Source: JBKPNJ01 sp963695705 | GTDB taxonomy: Bacteria; Actinomycetota; Actinomycetes; Propionibacteriales; Nocardioidaceae | Reading direction: 5' to 3' | DNA: 64,000 bases | Assembly: GCA_963695705.1 (NCBI GenBank) | Contig: CAVOHB010000009.1 | Coordinates: 248,001-312,000, forward strand | Part shown: in pieces, positions 37,103 through 46,967 of the stretch | Layout: each line of letters starts with the position of its first letter | How positions within the stretch are numbered: the first letter of the stretch is position 1 | Notes under the pieces: model-generated | Database searches by the model: none | Told to the model about the DNA's origin: nothing | What the model saw: the letters and a program-made list of their open reading frames with translations, nothing else | Program-made: the position numbers and the translations under genes

Positions 37103-37747
37103 ATGGTTCCCGATGCAGTCCCAATTGCTGATTGGTTGCACCATGGCACGAGCGATGCTCGAGAGGTCGCCGACCGGTACAACGAGTGGGCAAACGGTTA
37201 CGACGACGACTTGACTTCGTGGTCCTACCAGGCTCCCACGGTGGTGGCGGCGACCGTCGTCTCCCGCCATCCCGAGGCGGGCTCGGTGCTCGACGTCGGT
37301 TGCGGCACCGGACTCGTCGGCCGAGCCCTTCGTACACGAGGATTCACCGGACAGATCCTGGGGCTCGACATCTCGCAAGCGTCAATCGAGATTGCTCAGC
37401 AGGGTGGAGCATACGACTCGGTCGAGCAGGCCGACCTCCAGCAGCGACTCCCCTTCGAGGACGACAGCGTCGACGCAGTGGTCTGTGTCGGGGTGATGAC
37501 CTACCTCCCGGAAGTCGAGGCGGTTTGGCGAGAGTTCGCGAGAGTGGCCAGGCCGGGAGGACTCGTTGTCGCGACGCAGCGTGAGGACCTATGGCACACC
37601 CGCGGTTGCCAAGCCGTGGTTGACCGACTGCAGGACGAAGGTATGTGGGCGCCGCTGGCGATCACGGGGCCGGCCCCCTACCTGCCAGAAGGTTACGGGG
37701 GGACGCCGGCGGTCGAGTGCTACTACCTGACCGCGCTGATCAGCTGA
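37103..37747 (+). CDS. Class I SAM-dependent methyltransferase
   Basis: 214 residues. The Rossmann SAM-binding motif I is SVLDVGCGTGLVGRALRTRG, followed by ILGLDISQASIEIAQQGGAY (motif II acidic), QADLQQRLPFEDDSVDAVVC and VWREFARVARPGGLVVATQR. The N-terminal ADRYNEWANGYDDDLTSWSY is typical of the Williams-Beuren-region-like group. The substrate is not deducible. The ATG at 37103 has no clear RBS. It follows the peroxidase gene by 141 bases on the same strand and may share its transcript. Confidence 0.9.
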   Translation: MVPDAVPIADWLHHGTSDAREVADRYNEWANGYDDDLTSWSYQAPTVVAATVVSRHPEAGSVLDVGCGTGLVGRALRTRGFTGQILGLDISQASIEIAQQGGAYDSVEQADLQQRLPFEDDSVDAVVCVGVMTYLPEVEAVWREFARVARPGGLVVATQREDLWHTRGCQAVVDRLQDEGMWAPLAITGPAPYLPEGYGGTPAVECYYLTALIS

Positions 37748-37787
37748 CCCGCCGCGACATCAGCCCGCCGTATCCCGAGGGCATCGC

Positions 37788-37970
37788 TCAGACATACCCG
37801 TGCCTGTGCAGCCACCGCAGCGAGAAGTATCCCCAGATCGGTGGGAGGTAGTGCGTGCAGGGGCGTTGACTGATGGCGATTGCGAACGCTGTCGGCTGGT
37901 CCACTCCGAACGCAACGAGTCCGGCCGTGAGTGTGGCCTCGACGAACGTCGAGCAGGCGACCTGATACGC
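37788..37970 (-). pseudogene. YbhN/UPF0104-family membrane protein, C-terminal fragment
   Basis: On the minus strand the frame ending at TGA 37788 reads STFVEATLTAGLVAFGVDQP, TAFAIAI, then HYLPPIWGYFSLRWLHRHGY, V. This matches the last two TM segments of the lysylphosphatidylglycerol-synthase TM-region family (GxxEAxLxAGLxALGV...YRLLTYWLPxxPGWLALRxL). The upstream part is not recognisable in any frame, so only the tail survives. No gene is seen in 37971-38236. Confidence 0.55.
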
Positions 37971-38236
37971 GACGCGCCCCGGTCAATTCAGTCGGCATCA
38001 TCGGCGCGGTCGAGGGGATCGGTGCGCAACTCGGAGCCGCGACCACCCCGTCGGTCGGCCTGCGACTAGGAACCGGGTCGCACGATCTTCACCTGCCACA
38101 TCTCCCACGAATCGACGTTCTGTGGATTGCACGGCTGTCCCGTGCGGGAGTGCTAGGCGTCCTGGTGGTGCTTCCTCCGGTGGGGTCCGTTCAGAGCCGA
38201 CGACGTGCCCAACGCAGTCGAACAGCGCGTCCCGTA

Positions 38237-39109
38237 TCAGTGGTTCGCGAGGAAGCCGATGATGGCATCGGCGAGCTGGGCGGGCTCCTCTTCGGCCATG
38301 TGGTGGCCTGACTCGATCCTGGCGGTCTCGACCGGCCCGGAGCACCAGGAGTGCCAGATGGCTGCGGGGTCGCCGTAGAGCAACTCCATGTCGTCACGGA
38401 TGGACCACCCGATCAGCGTGGGGCAGGTGAGCTGGCGGCCGGCGCTTCGGTCAAGTTCCTCGTGGCGGCGGTCGACATGCAGCCCGGCTCGGTAGTCCTC
38501 GAGCATGGCTCGCACGGTCGCGGGATTCTGGATGGCGTCCACCAGGTCGTCGTAGTTCTCCTGGCCCATGGCGGATGCGTCGGGGTGGTACCAGGCGAGC
38601 GGGTCGGCGGTGATGACCCGCTCGGCCTGAGGCGAGGCGAAGAAGAACCAGTGCCACCACAGCTCGGCGAACCGCGCATCGACGCGTTCCAGAGCCTCGA
38701 GGATCGGCACTCCGTCGAGGATGACGAGAGCCCGGACATGGTCGGCTTCATCCAGGGCAAGGCGGAACGCGACACCTTGACCGCGGTCGTGGCCGACGAC
38801 GGACCAGGTGTCGTACCCGAGGTTGCGCATCAAGGTGGCCACGTCTTGCGCCATCGCGCGGTCGCAGTACTTCTCGTGTGCGGCGTCCGGGGCCGGACCC
38901 GTCGAGTGCCCGTAGCCGCGAAGGTCCGGGCACACGACGCTCATCTCGACGTCGGCGAGTCGGGGAGCCACGCGCCACCACGTGGCGTGCGTGCGGGGGT
39001 GACCGTGCAGGAGCACGACGGCTCGGTCGGGGTCGCGCGGAGCATGATGGCCGTGCAGCGTCACGTCTTCGGCCACGTCGATGTCGAATTCGGTGAAGGT
39101 CTCGAACAC
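38237..39109 (-). CDS. Alpha/beta hydrolase, haloacetate-dehalogenase-like
   Basis: 290 residues from GTG 39109 (VFETFTEFDIDVAEDVTLHG). Oxyanion segment VVLLHGHPRTHATWW, nucleophile elbow VVGHDRGQGVAFRLALDEAD with Asp as nucleophile (GHDRG rather than GxSxG), cap WWHWFFFASPQAERVITADP, and catalytic His near IESGHHMAEEEP. This is the fluoroacetate/haloacetate dehalogenase pattern, including the HW pair that binds the halide. The second carboxylate-binding Arg of the fluoroacetate enzymes (HDRGxR) is Gly here, so substrate may differ. The longer open frame upstream is not protein-like. Confidence 0.82.
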   Translation of the reverse strand: MFETFTEFDIDVAEDVTLHGHHAPRDPDRAVVLLHGHPRTHATWWRVAPRLADVEMSVVCPDLRGYGHSTGPAPDAAHEKYCDRAMAQDVATLMRNLGYDTWSVVGHDRGQGVAFRLALDEADHVRALVILDGVPILEALERVDARFAELWWHWFFFASPQAERVITADPLAWYHPDASAMGQENYDDLVDAIQNPATVRAMLEDYRAGLHVDRRHEELDRSAGRQLTCPTLIGWSIRDDMELLYGDPAAIWHSWCSGPVETARIESGHHMAEEEPAQLADAIIGFLANH

Positions 39110-39398
39110 CAAGCGGAGGTGCCCGATCTTGGAGTCGGCAAACGATCCCGTCTTGCTCGGCCGTCGCGGGTGGCTGCGAGCACAGGGGAGATCGCACAGT
39201 TGCGCCGTCGGGTGCGCTGGGACGGGGCCCGATCGGACCCTGATGCAGCGCCGTGCCTGGGTGCCAGGCCCGAGTCGCGAAAATGCGTTTCGACGTGTGC
39301 GGGCAGGGCACGTTCGACGCGTACGCCGAGGATCCAGTTCGTCGACTCCTTGGCAGCTGGTGACCAAGAACCCCGGGACGTACATCACCCCAGACGCC

Positions 39399-39516
39399 CT
39401 GGACGGTAGGCCCCTACCCGCTGCCCGGCGGCGGAACCGAGACCGACCTCTACATCAAGGCCAAGGACTTCCGTGACGCGTTCGCCGGCGACCTCCCCAG
39501 AAGCCACCGCGAGTGA
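39399..39516 (+). pseudogene. Alpha/beta hydrolase fragment
   Basis: A short frame reads GPYPLPGGGTETDLYIKAKD, FRDAFAGDLPRSHRE, then TGA. It resembles the internal segment of small esterases (YP...GGTETDLYI....FR..FA.DLP) that follows the nucleophile domain. Neither the N- nor the C-terminal parts are present. The preceding 39110-39398 holds no gene. Confidence 0.38.
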
Positions 39517-39575
39517 CAAGTCTCGCCAAGAGGTCAACGATGTTCTCTGGGACGTTGACGACGACAGGAGGCGCA

Positions 39576-39830
39576 GTGCTCTTCCACATCACGCAGGTTC
39601 ACACACCTGAGTTATGCCCCTCGGGACAAGGAGGGTCTAACTCCCTGTACGACCACACCGTGCCTGGGGTCCGCCTGGTCGGGCGCTACGGCGCGAACGC
39701 CCAGCACACTCTCTTCCTGGTCGTCGAAGCCGATGACGTGAACGCCATCCACAAGTTCCTGTGGCCCGGCTTCAAGCGGTGCACGAGCACGATCACCCCC
39801 GTGAGCGAAGTTCCGGTTCCCGAGGACTGA
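39576..39830 (+). CDS. Small DUF3303-like protein
   Basis: 84 residues from GTG 39576, preceded by AGGAGG, which fixes this start over the longer frame. Sequence: MLFHITQVHTPELCPSGQGG, VRLVGRYGANAQHTLFLVVE, ADDVNAIHKFLWPGFKRCTS, TITPVSEVPVPED. The pattern is a ferredoxin-like alpha/beta barrel of the DUF3303 kind (start strand MLFHIT, then CP....VG.YG......ixevdD...i..FL.P). Function unknown. Single gene. Confidence 0.6.
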   Translation: MLFHITQVHTPELCPSGQGGSNSLYDHTVPGVRLVGRYGANAQHTLFLVVEADDVNAIHKFLWPGFKRCTSTITPVSEVPVPED

Positions 39831-40229
39831 GCCCGCCGCACGGCGGTGCGGCCAGCGTCGTCGTCGCTTCGCTGGTGAGCAACCCAGTGTTGACCATGGT
39901 GGGGGACCGGCGGATTTCGTCAGCGGCTTGGTGCTGTGGGGCGCTGACCACCGCCTACTTCGAGTGCGGGACCAGCATCAACCGGCTGGACCGGGATGGA
40001 GCCGCGTTGAAACGGCGAGTCGAAGATCCGCCGGTCCGGGCGAGGAGTCTGAGCAGGTCGGTACGGACTCCCAGTCCGCAGCTGCGCCCGGCGTTAGGCG
40101 TCTCCGCTCCGATCCAGACCGCTCACATCGCCCGTTGGCATGCTCTGCGCGGTTGCTAGTGCGGGCGTAGCCTAAGGCGTCAGCCCGAGCGAATAGTTGT
40201 CGTTGCGTCGTACGACCTCGTGGGGGGCC
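39831..40229. other. Upstream region of the molybdenum hydroxylase operon
   Basis: About 400 bases without a supported gene. It should carry the operon promoter. No palindrome or consensus boxes are obvious. A GGGGGG run at 40222-40227 serves as ribosome-binding site for the first gene. Confidence 0.35.
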
Positions 40230-41024
40230 GTGAAACCTCCTAGATCCCATTACCACCGTCCTGACTCGCTGGACGAGGCGATCGAGGTGCTCGGACGCTG
40301 CAGGTCCGAGGCTGCGATCTTGGCGGGCGGGCAGAGCCTCGTTCCGTTGCTGGCACTGCGTCGGATCCGGCCGAAGCACCTGGTTGACCTGCAGCACGTG
40401 CGCGAGCTGACCTCGATCGCCCGGGCCGACCGGGTGGTTCGAATTGGTGCGATGATCCGTCACCGCCAGCTGGAGCACGACCACTCAGCACCAGCGTTGA
40501 TGCGACGAGCCGCCCGGCACATCGGCAGTCCGGAGATCCGCAACCGAGGCACGTTGGGCGGTTCGATCGCGTTCGCTGACCCCGCAGCCGAGTGGCCGGC
40601 CGTCGTCGTTGCGATGGACGCCGTGCTGACGGTGGCGTCTCTGCGCGGCTACCGGCGGATTCCGGCGCGGGACTTCTTCACCAACGCTCACACGACGTCA
40701 CTCGCCGCGGACGAGCTCTTGATCGAGATCGAAGTGCCTGCCGACGAGTCGCCGTTCGGCTTCGCCGAGGCCACCCGTCGTGGCCCGGGCGATTTCGCCC
40801 TGGCTGGCGCGGTGTGCCACGGACCAAGGGTTGTCGTCTTCGGCGCAGGAGGACGACCCCAACGCTTGGTCGCCGTTGAGTCCGCCGTGAGGGCCGACGG
40901 AGCCTCGGACGGTCTGTTGCGGACGGCGAAGGCGGAGATCGAAGCCGTTTCGGACTACCGACGCCACGTCGCGGCGAGGTTGGCTGTGCGGGTCATCGAA
41001 GACGCGAGGAGCCGCGATGAGTGA
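40230..41024 (+). CDS. Molybdenum hydroxylase FAD-binding subunit (CoxM/CutM-like)
   Basis: 264 residues from GTG 40230. FAD-binding motifs: AAILAGGQSLVPLLALRRIR and IRNRGTLGGSIAFADPAAEW, followed by the C-terminal CO-dehydrogenase flavoprotein domain (IPARDFFTNAHTTSLAADEL, EVPADESPFGFAEATRRGPG). It transfers electrons from the 2Fe-2S subunit to an acceptor. First of an M-S-L operon; the next gene starts inside it (ATG 41017). Intact, unlike the two genes after it. Confidence 0.9.
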   Translation: MKPPRSHYHRPDSLDEAIEVLGRCRSEAAILAGGQSLVPLLALRRIRPKHLVDLQHVRELTSIARADRVVRIGAMIRHRQLEHDHSAPALMRRAARHIGSPEIRNRGTLGGSIAFADPAAEWPAVVVAMDAVLTVASLRGYRRIPARDFFTNAHTTSLAADELLIEIEVPADESPFGFAEATRRGPGDFALAGAVCHGPRVVVFGAGGRPQRLVAVESAVRADGASDGLLRTAKAEIEAVSDYRRHVAARLAVRVIEDARSRDE

Positions 41025-41479
41025 AGAGGCTCAGCTGTCGACGACGGTGAACGGCGATCAGTGGACCGGAGACTGTCACGGTTCGCTGGACGCTGGCCGA
41101 CTTCCTGCGTGAACGACTACGCCTGACCGGCACGCACGTCGGCTGCGAGCAGGGCGTCTGCGGGGCGTGCACAGTCCTGGTCGACGGGATGGCCGTGCGG
41201 TCATGTCTCATGCTCGCCGTACAAGCAGACCACGCCGAGGTCACGACTATCGAAGGTCTCATCGGACCGCGCCTCTCAGCCCTGCAAGACTCCTTCATCC
41301 GGCACCGTGCTTTCCAGTGCGGGTTCTGCACGCCTGGATTCCTCATCGCCGCGGTGGAGATCCTCGGGTCAGGCCAGACCTACAGCCGTGATGAGCTCCG
41401 TGAGCTCCTCATCGGCCATGTGTGCCGCTGCACCGGCTACGAGCCGATCATCGAGGCGGTGTACGAGTGTCTCGCCTGA
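41017..41479 (+). pseudogene. Molybdenum hydroxylase 2Fe-2S subunit (CoxS/CutS-like), frameshifted
   Basis: ATG 41017 follows GAGGAG and overlaps the FAD subunit. The frame gives MSEEAQLSTTVNGDQWTG, then an extra base near 41074 spoils it. The next frame gives TVTVRWTLADFLRERLRLTG, HVGCEQGVCGACTVLVDGMA (plant-type 2Fe-2S), FQCGFCTPGFLIAAVEIL and VCRCTGYEPIIEAVYECLA (the second cluster). All eight cluster cysteines are present. The restored length, about 154 residues, is normal. One base is the only lesion, so it may be a sequencing error. Confidence 0.85.
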
Positions 41480-43591
41480 CCCCGGATACGGCAGCCCGGC
41501 TCGTCTCCGGACGGGGTGAGTTCGTCGCTGACCTCGCCCTGGAGGACTGTGTCGAGGTGTGCTTCGTCCGGTCCGATGTGCCCCACGCGCGGGTTGACCG
41601 CATTGACCTGAGGACGCCTCACGCGGTGACCGGGCAGGACCTCGGGCTCCGCCCGATCACACTCGAGGCCGGCGGCATGGTCCCCGTCGCGTGGCACCCG
41701 ATGGCGCTGCGAGCGGGTCCGTTACGTAGGCGAACCGCTGGCACTGGTCTGGGCGGAGGACCGCTACACCGCCGAAGACCTGGCCGAAAGCGTGATCGTC
41801 GACTACTCGCCGTTCCCGGCCGGCACCGATCTTCACGACGACGCTCCGGGCGGCATGCTCCTGTCACGCTCGCTGGACTCCGGCGAAGTGGACGAGGCGT
41901 TTGTGGGGGCCGAGTGCGTCATCGAGCGGGCGTTCCGCCCCGCACGCCAGTCGGCCGTTCCACTCGAGGCACGCGGGGTGGTCGCCAAGCACGACCCGAC
42001 GACCGGCGTGACCACCGTCTGGACGTCCACCCAGCTGCCGCATCTCGTGCGCGCGGGGATCGCACATGCCCTTGGCGTCGATGAAGCGTCCGTCCACGTG
42101 ATGGTCCCGCATGTCGGCGGCGGGTTCGGGCTCAAGGCGAACCTGTACGCCGAGGAGATCGCACTCGCGGCCCTGGCCCGACGGCTCACCTTCCCAGTGC
42201 GCTGGATCGAGGACCGCACCGAGAACCTGCTCGCCGGCACCCATGCCCACGACACGCAGATCACGCTGCGTGTGGCCGCGGACCGGTCCGGCAGGCTTCT
42301 GGCCGTTGACGCCCGAGTTCGCGCTGACGTCGGCGCGTACTCGGTGTGGCCTGCGACCGCGATGCCCGAAGCCGCTGTCGCGGCAATGAGCCTGTTCGCG
42401 CCGTACAGCTTCCCCCGGTTCCGCGTCCAGATCGAAGCCGTGGCCACCAACAAGACGCCGGTCGGCCCCTGCCGAGGGATCGGCCAGAATGCGGCGGTTT
42501 TCGCGACCGAGCGCGCCATGGACCTGATCGCGACCGAACTCGGCATCGATCCACTGGAGATCAGGCGACGCAACGTCGTACGCGACCTCTCCTGGACGAG
42601 TCCGTCAGGTCGACGCATCGACTCCGGCGATTACGACCAGCTGTTGGGGATGCTTGAACCCGACTACCTTGAGTTGCGGGCCGAGCAGTCGGAAGCGAGG
42701 GCTGCCGGGCGGCTGTTCGGCGTCGGCATCGGTGTCTTCAACGAGATCAGCGCGAGCGGCTCGGAGGACTATCGCCGCCGTGGGGTCACATCCTTGCCAG
42801 GCACGGACGCGGCCCGTGCGGTTGTCACCCCGGGCGGAAGGGTCGAGGTCTTCACCAGTGCCGCGGACGCAGGGCAGGGTCACGCGGACACCTACCGCAT
42901 GCTCGCGGCGACCGAGCTCGGCATCAGTTCCGACCGGATCGACGTCATCGAGGGCGACTCCGAGCTGTGCCCCGAGGGCAGCGGCACCTTCATCTCGCGT
43001 GGCGCGGTCGGTGTCGCTGCCTGCGTTCTCGAGGCTCTGCGCGAGGTGACAAAACGGGACCTCGAGCCGGGCACCGACGTGACCCATGTGCACGACCCCT
43101 CGCAGGTGTATCCCAGCGGCACGCACCTGGCCGCGGTGGAGATCGACCCGGACAGCCTTGTCCCCAGGGTGGTCCGCTACGTGGCTGTCGAGGACTGCGG
43201 CAGGATCATCCACCCGGACGTAGTAGACGGGCAGATTCGCGGCGGGGTCGCCATGGGCATCGGCGAGGTGCTTCACGAAGCCCATCGGTACTCGCCCGAC
43301 GGCCGGCTCGAGACGTCTACCTTGCGCGACTACCTCGTGCCACTCACCACAACCATCCCACATGTCGAGATCCGTCATCGAGACTCGCCCACTACGGCCA
43401 CGCCGCTGGGCAGCAAGGGTGTCGGCGAAGCGGGAACGATCGGAGCCTTCGGAGCCGTGTCCAACGCCGTTGCCGACGCTCTGGCGCCCCTCGGCATCGA
43501 GCTCACGCAACTCCCCTACGGACCGGAGGAGATCTTCGCGGCTCGCCTGTCCGCAGGGAGCGCGTCACCGAGCGACGAAGACATGACATAG
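41467..43591 (+). pseudogene. Molybdenum hydroxylase large (molybdopterin) subunit (CoxL-like), frameshifted
   Basis: GTG 41467 overlaps the 2Fe-2S gene: MSRLTPDTAARLVSGRGEFV ... GMVPVAWHPMAL. One extra base near 41710 shifts it into the frame ERVRYVGEPLALVWAEDRYT, which runs to 43591. Features: HVGGGFGLKANLYAEE (MCD-binding Gly-rich loop), PVGPCRGIGQ in the place of the usual PYRGAGR, DAGQGHADTYRMLAATELGI, LGSKGVGEAGTIGAFGAVSN with the catalytic Glu. The AYxCSFR loop of true CO dehydrogenase is absent, so an aldehyde-, purine- or aromatic-type substrate is more likely. Confidence 0.85.
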
Positions 43592-43806
43592 TCTCCACCC
43601 TCGACAGCAGGTCAGGGACGACCGATCCCGGTGCCCGCATCTGCCGATTTGACCTCTATCAGATCAAGGTGCCGGCTTGACGCCATGCTTACCAATGCAA
43701 CCGTCTAAGCCCAGTCGAAGAACTCCGAATCGACGCGGTGCGCGTCCGTATGTCAACTCGCTGGGTAGTTGGCGGCCGATAGTGGGTGACGCAGGCGCAA
43801 TCCAGC

Positions 43807-44664
43807 TCAAGAGTCGTTGAACGGTGACGTTGCAGCGATCGCTGAATCAGGCGGGTCGCCGCCCCGAGGATTGCCCATGAACGCCATCAGATCCGAAGCC
43901 AAGCGCTCGGGCTGCTCCCACAGAACCAGGTGTCCTGTGTTCTGATAGATGGCGAGTCGAGACGATGGAATGGCCGCAGCGAGCGCCTCCTGGTCCTCCC
44001 TGGGCAGAAGTTCGTCGTGATCGCCCCAAACGATGAGAGTCGGCGCGCTGATCGTTGCCGTGCCAGTGGGAGGTCGCGCAGAGATGAGTCCGCTGAATGT
44101 GTCGCGCCACACATGTGCAGGAATCCGCATACCGTCCCGGACCCGGTCGTCGATGTACCACTGCGGCACGTCATGGAATCGGGGAAACCACGATAGTGAC
44201 TTCCTCACCCAGGCCGGATCCATCGGGTCGGTTAGCTGGGCGACCTCGTTGGCGAAGGAAGGTCGCCTCTGCAGGTCACGCGGCGAACCGACTAGGACGA
44301 GCCCGGCTACCCGATGTGGGCTCGCGATCGCCACTTGCTGAGCGACGTACCCGCCACTGGAGGACCCGACCAGCACCGCAGAGGAAATGCCGATGGTCGC
44401 CATGAACAGGTCCACATCCTCGGCGAAGTCTTCGAGGGAGTAGCCGGCCATAGGCCTGCTTGCGTCACCGTGGCCCCGTTGGTCAACCGCCACCGCATGA
44501 ATTGATGCGGGCAGCATCGGCAGCAGCCGGTCAAATGCACGCCGAGACTCCCCCCACGCGTGCAGCAGCAGGATCGACGTGCCCGAGGCGACCCCAGTAG
44601 TCTCGTACGCCAGCGTCACCCCGTTGCTGAGCTCAACCCGGCAGATGCCTCGGCGAAGATCCAC
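43807..44664 (-). CDS. Alpha/beta hydrolase
   Basis: 285 residues. Oxyanion region SILLLHAWGESRRAFDRLLP, VAVDQRGHGDASRPMAGYSL, nucleophile elbow AVLVGSSSGGYVAQQVAIAS (Ser in SxSxG), acid APTLIVWGDHDELLPREDQE, catalytic His NTGHLVLWEQPERLASDLMA. A classical Ser-Asp-His hydrolase of the 3-oxoadipate-enol-lactonase or epoxide-hydrolase-like group. Substrate unknown. The first codon is GTG. It lies convergent to the Mo-hydroxylase operon, 215 bases away. Confidence 0.9.
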   Translation of the reverse strand: MDLRRGICRVELSNGVTLAYETTGVASGTSILLLHAWGESRRAFDRLLPMLPASIHAVAVDQRGHGDASRPMAGYSLEDFAEDVDLFMATIGISSAVLVGSSSGGYVAQQVAIASPHRVAGLVLVGSPRDLQRRPSFANEVAQLTDPMDPAWVRKSLSWFPRFHDVPQWYIDDRVRDGMRIPAHVWRDTFSGLISARPPTGTATISAPTLIVWGDHDELLPREDQEALAAAIPSSRLAIYQNTGHLVLWEQPERLASDLMAFMGNPRGGDPPDSAIAATSPFNDS

Positions 44665-44787
44665 CGCGCCACGCTAGCCCGACCGCCGCCGTCAACGCAC
44701 CTAGCCGCCGCCACCGCAGCACCACGGGACTCAGGGAGCATCATCGCTGAGGGCGACATGCCCGTTCCGCTTGCCCGCCCGGCTCCG

Positions 44788-45456
44788 TCACGAGTCCTTG
44801 AGGCCGACGAGCCCGTCGAGCACCAGGAAGGCTCCGACCACCATAGCTGCGACGCCGAACACGGCTGGCCCGGAGGCGATCGCTCGGTCTCGCAGCTCAG
44901 CCAGGTACGTCTTGGCCTCGCCGGGGCGCCGCGAATAGTAGAAGTACATCAGCCCGACGCTGGCGGTGGACGCGACCGTGAAGCATGCGAAGGCGATGAT
45001 GGTGACGACGCTTCGTGCGTGGTGGTGCACCACCACGACGGCGGCGGCCGTCGTGATCGCCCACGGCTGCTTGAGGACGCCGACCAGCGCTGCGCCGCGC
45101 GGGCGCAGGTCGTCCAGGCGACCGGCCAACAGGTGTGACCCCCATCCGTCAGTCGTGGCCGAGACCTCCGCGCGACGCCGCCACTGACGGACCCCCGCCG
45201 CCACCAGGGCGAATCCCAGCATGACCTCGAGGATGAGCAGCCCGGTCCGGCCGCTTCCCTGCTGGGTGCTGCGCGACGAACCCAGGAGGTAGCTGACGGT
45301 GAAGACGACGGTCAGGGATACCGCCCAGCCGATGAGGAACGCGGCCGCGTTGACACTGGCCCTGGCCGTCCCGAGCACCAGGATGAACACGACGATGGTG
45401 GCTGGAGACAGGCTCGCCATCAGACCCAGCATCAAGATCGAGAGGATCAACCCCAT
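44788..45456 (-). CDS. GAP family / sulfolipid-addressing-like (Sap) membrane protein
   Basis: 222 residues from ATG 45456 (MGLILSILMLGLMASLSPAT), the usual start of this family; the ORF is open 17 codons further upstream. Six TM segments, with conserved LGLMASLSPATIVVFILVLG, AAFLIGWAVSLTVVFTVSYL, a hydrophilic loop, LKQPWAITTAAAVVVVHHHA and AVFGVAAMVVGAFLVLDGLV. The group includes mycobacterial GAP/Sap proteins that help move surface lipids. Single gene. The lipid partner cannot be named. Confidence 0.8.
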   Translation of the reverse strand: MGLILSILMLGLMASLSPATIVVFILVLGTARASVNAAAFLIGWAVSLTVVFTVSYLLGSSRSTQQGSGRTGLLILEVMLGFALVAAGVRQWRRRAEVSATTDGWGSHLLAGRLDDLRPRGAALVGVLKQPWAITTAAAVVVVHHHARSVVTIIAFACFTVASTASVGLMYFYYSRRPGEAKTYLAELRDRAIASGPAVFGVAAMVVGAFLVLDGLVGLKDS

Positions 45457-45620
45457 CGTGGCGTTCCAGGTCTCGTCTGGGCGGGCATCAGCGTGCCCCG
45501 TGGACAAAAAGATAGCGGCGCCTGGCCGCTACGTTCCGTCCACCGTGACGCGTCGTGGGGGTACCTGCCTCACACATTGCGGGTGAGGCAGGGCGAGGCG
45601 CGCTCTCCTACCGTGACCTC

Positions 45621-46706
45621 ATGTCATCGCAGCCCGCCGACCGGGCTCGCTCCGCGAACGATCCGGGCGGTAACGCTAGCACGATGCCGCGCTCGATCAT
45701 CGTGCTGCTCGGCATCCTCGGCGTCGTCGCGCTGGGCATCGGCACGAAGCTGGCCGCCGGGATCATCGCGCCCTCGATGCTCGCCATCGTGCTCACCATC
45801 GCAGTACTGCCGATCGGTCGGTGGGCGCGCAAGCACGGCTGGCCGAGCTGGTTGGCGACGCTGGCCGCCCTGGCCGCGGCGTACCTCATCCTGGTGGTGA
45901 TGGTCATCGGCAGCGTCGTGTGCCTGATCAAGTTCGCCGACCTGCTTCCGTCGTACGCCACGCAGGCCAAAGACCTCACCAAGAACGCCGAGGATGGCCT
46001 CGCCCAGCTCGGACTGAGCACGGGCGCGACCAGCGACGCGCTCTCGAAGCTGGACCCGACGAAGCTCGCCGAAGTGCTGGCCGACCTGATCTCAGGGATC
46101 CTCGGAGCCCTCAGCTTCCTGTTCTTCCTGGTGACCTTGCTGTTCTTCTTCGTCGTCGCCGTGCCGGGCTTCGCACCGCGCGTCACCGCACTGCAGCGCA
46201 CCAAGCCCGAGCTGGCCGCCGCCATGGGCAAGTTCGTGGAACGTTCCCAGACCTACCTGCTGATGACCGCGCTCTTCGGCGCCATCGTCGGCGTGCTCGA
46301 TGCTGGTGCACTGTGGGTGCTGGGCGTCCCACTCCCGCTGGTCTGGGGGTTCTTCTCGTTCCTCACGAACTTCATCCCCAACATCGGCTTCGTCATCGGG
46401 ATCATCCCGCCCGCCTTGCTGGCGTTGCTCGACGACGGGTGGGAGGGGCTGCTGCTGGTGGTCGTGGTCTACAGCGTCCTCAACGTCACGATCCAGACGT
46501 TCATCCAGCCTCGCATCGTCGGCAACTCCGTCGGGCTCAGCGCCGAGATCACCTTCATGTCTCTGGTGGTGTGGACGTTCCTACTCGGCGCGCTCGGCGC
46601 GCTCCTGGCCGTGCCGATGACGCTGCTCGTCCGGGCGATATTCATCGACGCCGACAGTCGGGCCTCCTGGGTGGACCCGCTGATCGACGCAAAGGTCGAG
46701 GACTGA
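45621..46706 (+). CDS. AI-2E (PerM/YdiK) family permease
   Basis: 361 residues from ATG 45621; a longer open frame to 45555 lacks an RBS. About eight TM segments with the family core TYLLMTALFGAIVGVLDAGA, GVPLPLVWGFFSFLTNFIPN, GFVIGIIPPALLALLDDGWE, QTFIQPRIVGNSVGLSAEIT, TFLLGALGALLAVPMTLLVR. A soluble loop at about 110-160 lies between TM3 and TM4. Family members include the AI-2 exporter TqsA and Na+/H+ antiporters, so the substrate is open. Divergent from the Sap gene. Confidence 0.9.
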   Translation: MSSQPADRARSANDPGGNASTMPRSIIVLLGILGVVALGIGTKLAAGIIAPSMLAIVLTIAVLPIGRWARKHGWPSWLATLAALAAAYLILVVMVIGSVVCLIKFADLLPSYATQAKDLTKNAEDGLAQLGLSTGATSDALSKLDPTKLAEVLADLISGILGALSFLFFLVTLLFFFVVAVPGFAPRVTALQRTKPELAAAMGKFVERSQTYLLMTALFGAIVGVLDAGALWVLGVPLPLVWGFFSFLTNFIPNIGFVIGIIPPALLALLDDGWEGLLLVVVVYSVLNVTIQTFIQPRIVGNSVGLSAEITFMSLVVWTFLLGALGALLAVPMTLLVRAIFIDADSRASWVDPLIDAKVED

Positions 46707-46967
46707 CCACCCCCGCGCTAACCGATCCATTCCTTATCGCCCAGACACCTTGATCGAGACGTGCGACCGCACGCGCCTGATGCGCGCAGGTGGCGTTGGA
46801 GCCGGTCGGTGGTGTCGGTTGGTGGGCTGCGGTGTGCCCCAGAGTCGGCGGACTGACGCAGTGCCCGCAGCTTTGCAGGTAACTTTGGCCCGTCAAAGCG
46901 ATGAGTTTCGCGGTGGTCGCGAGTCTGTACGTCATACCGCTTCATCACGCTCGAATAGGGAGGCAAC

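Noticed and set aside
43592..43806. Possible terminator between the convergent Mo operon and hydrolase
   Set aside because: No stable inverted repeat was found by eye in this gap.
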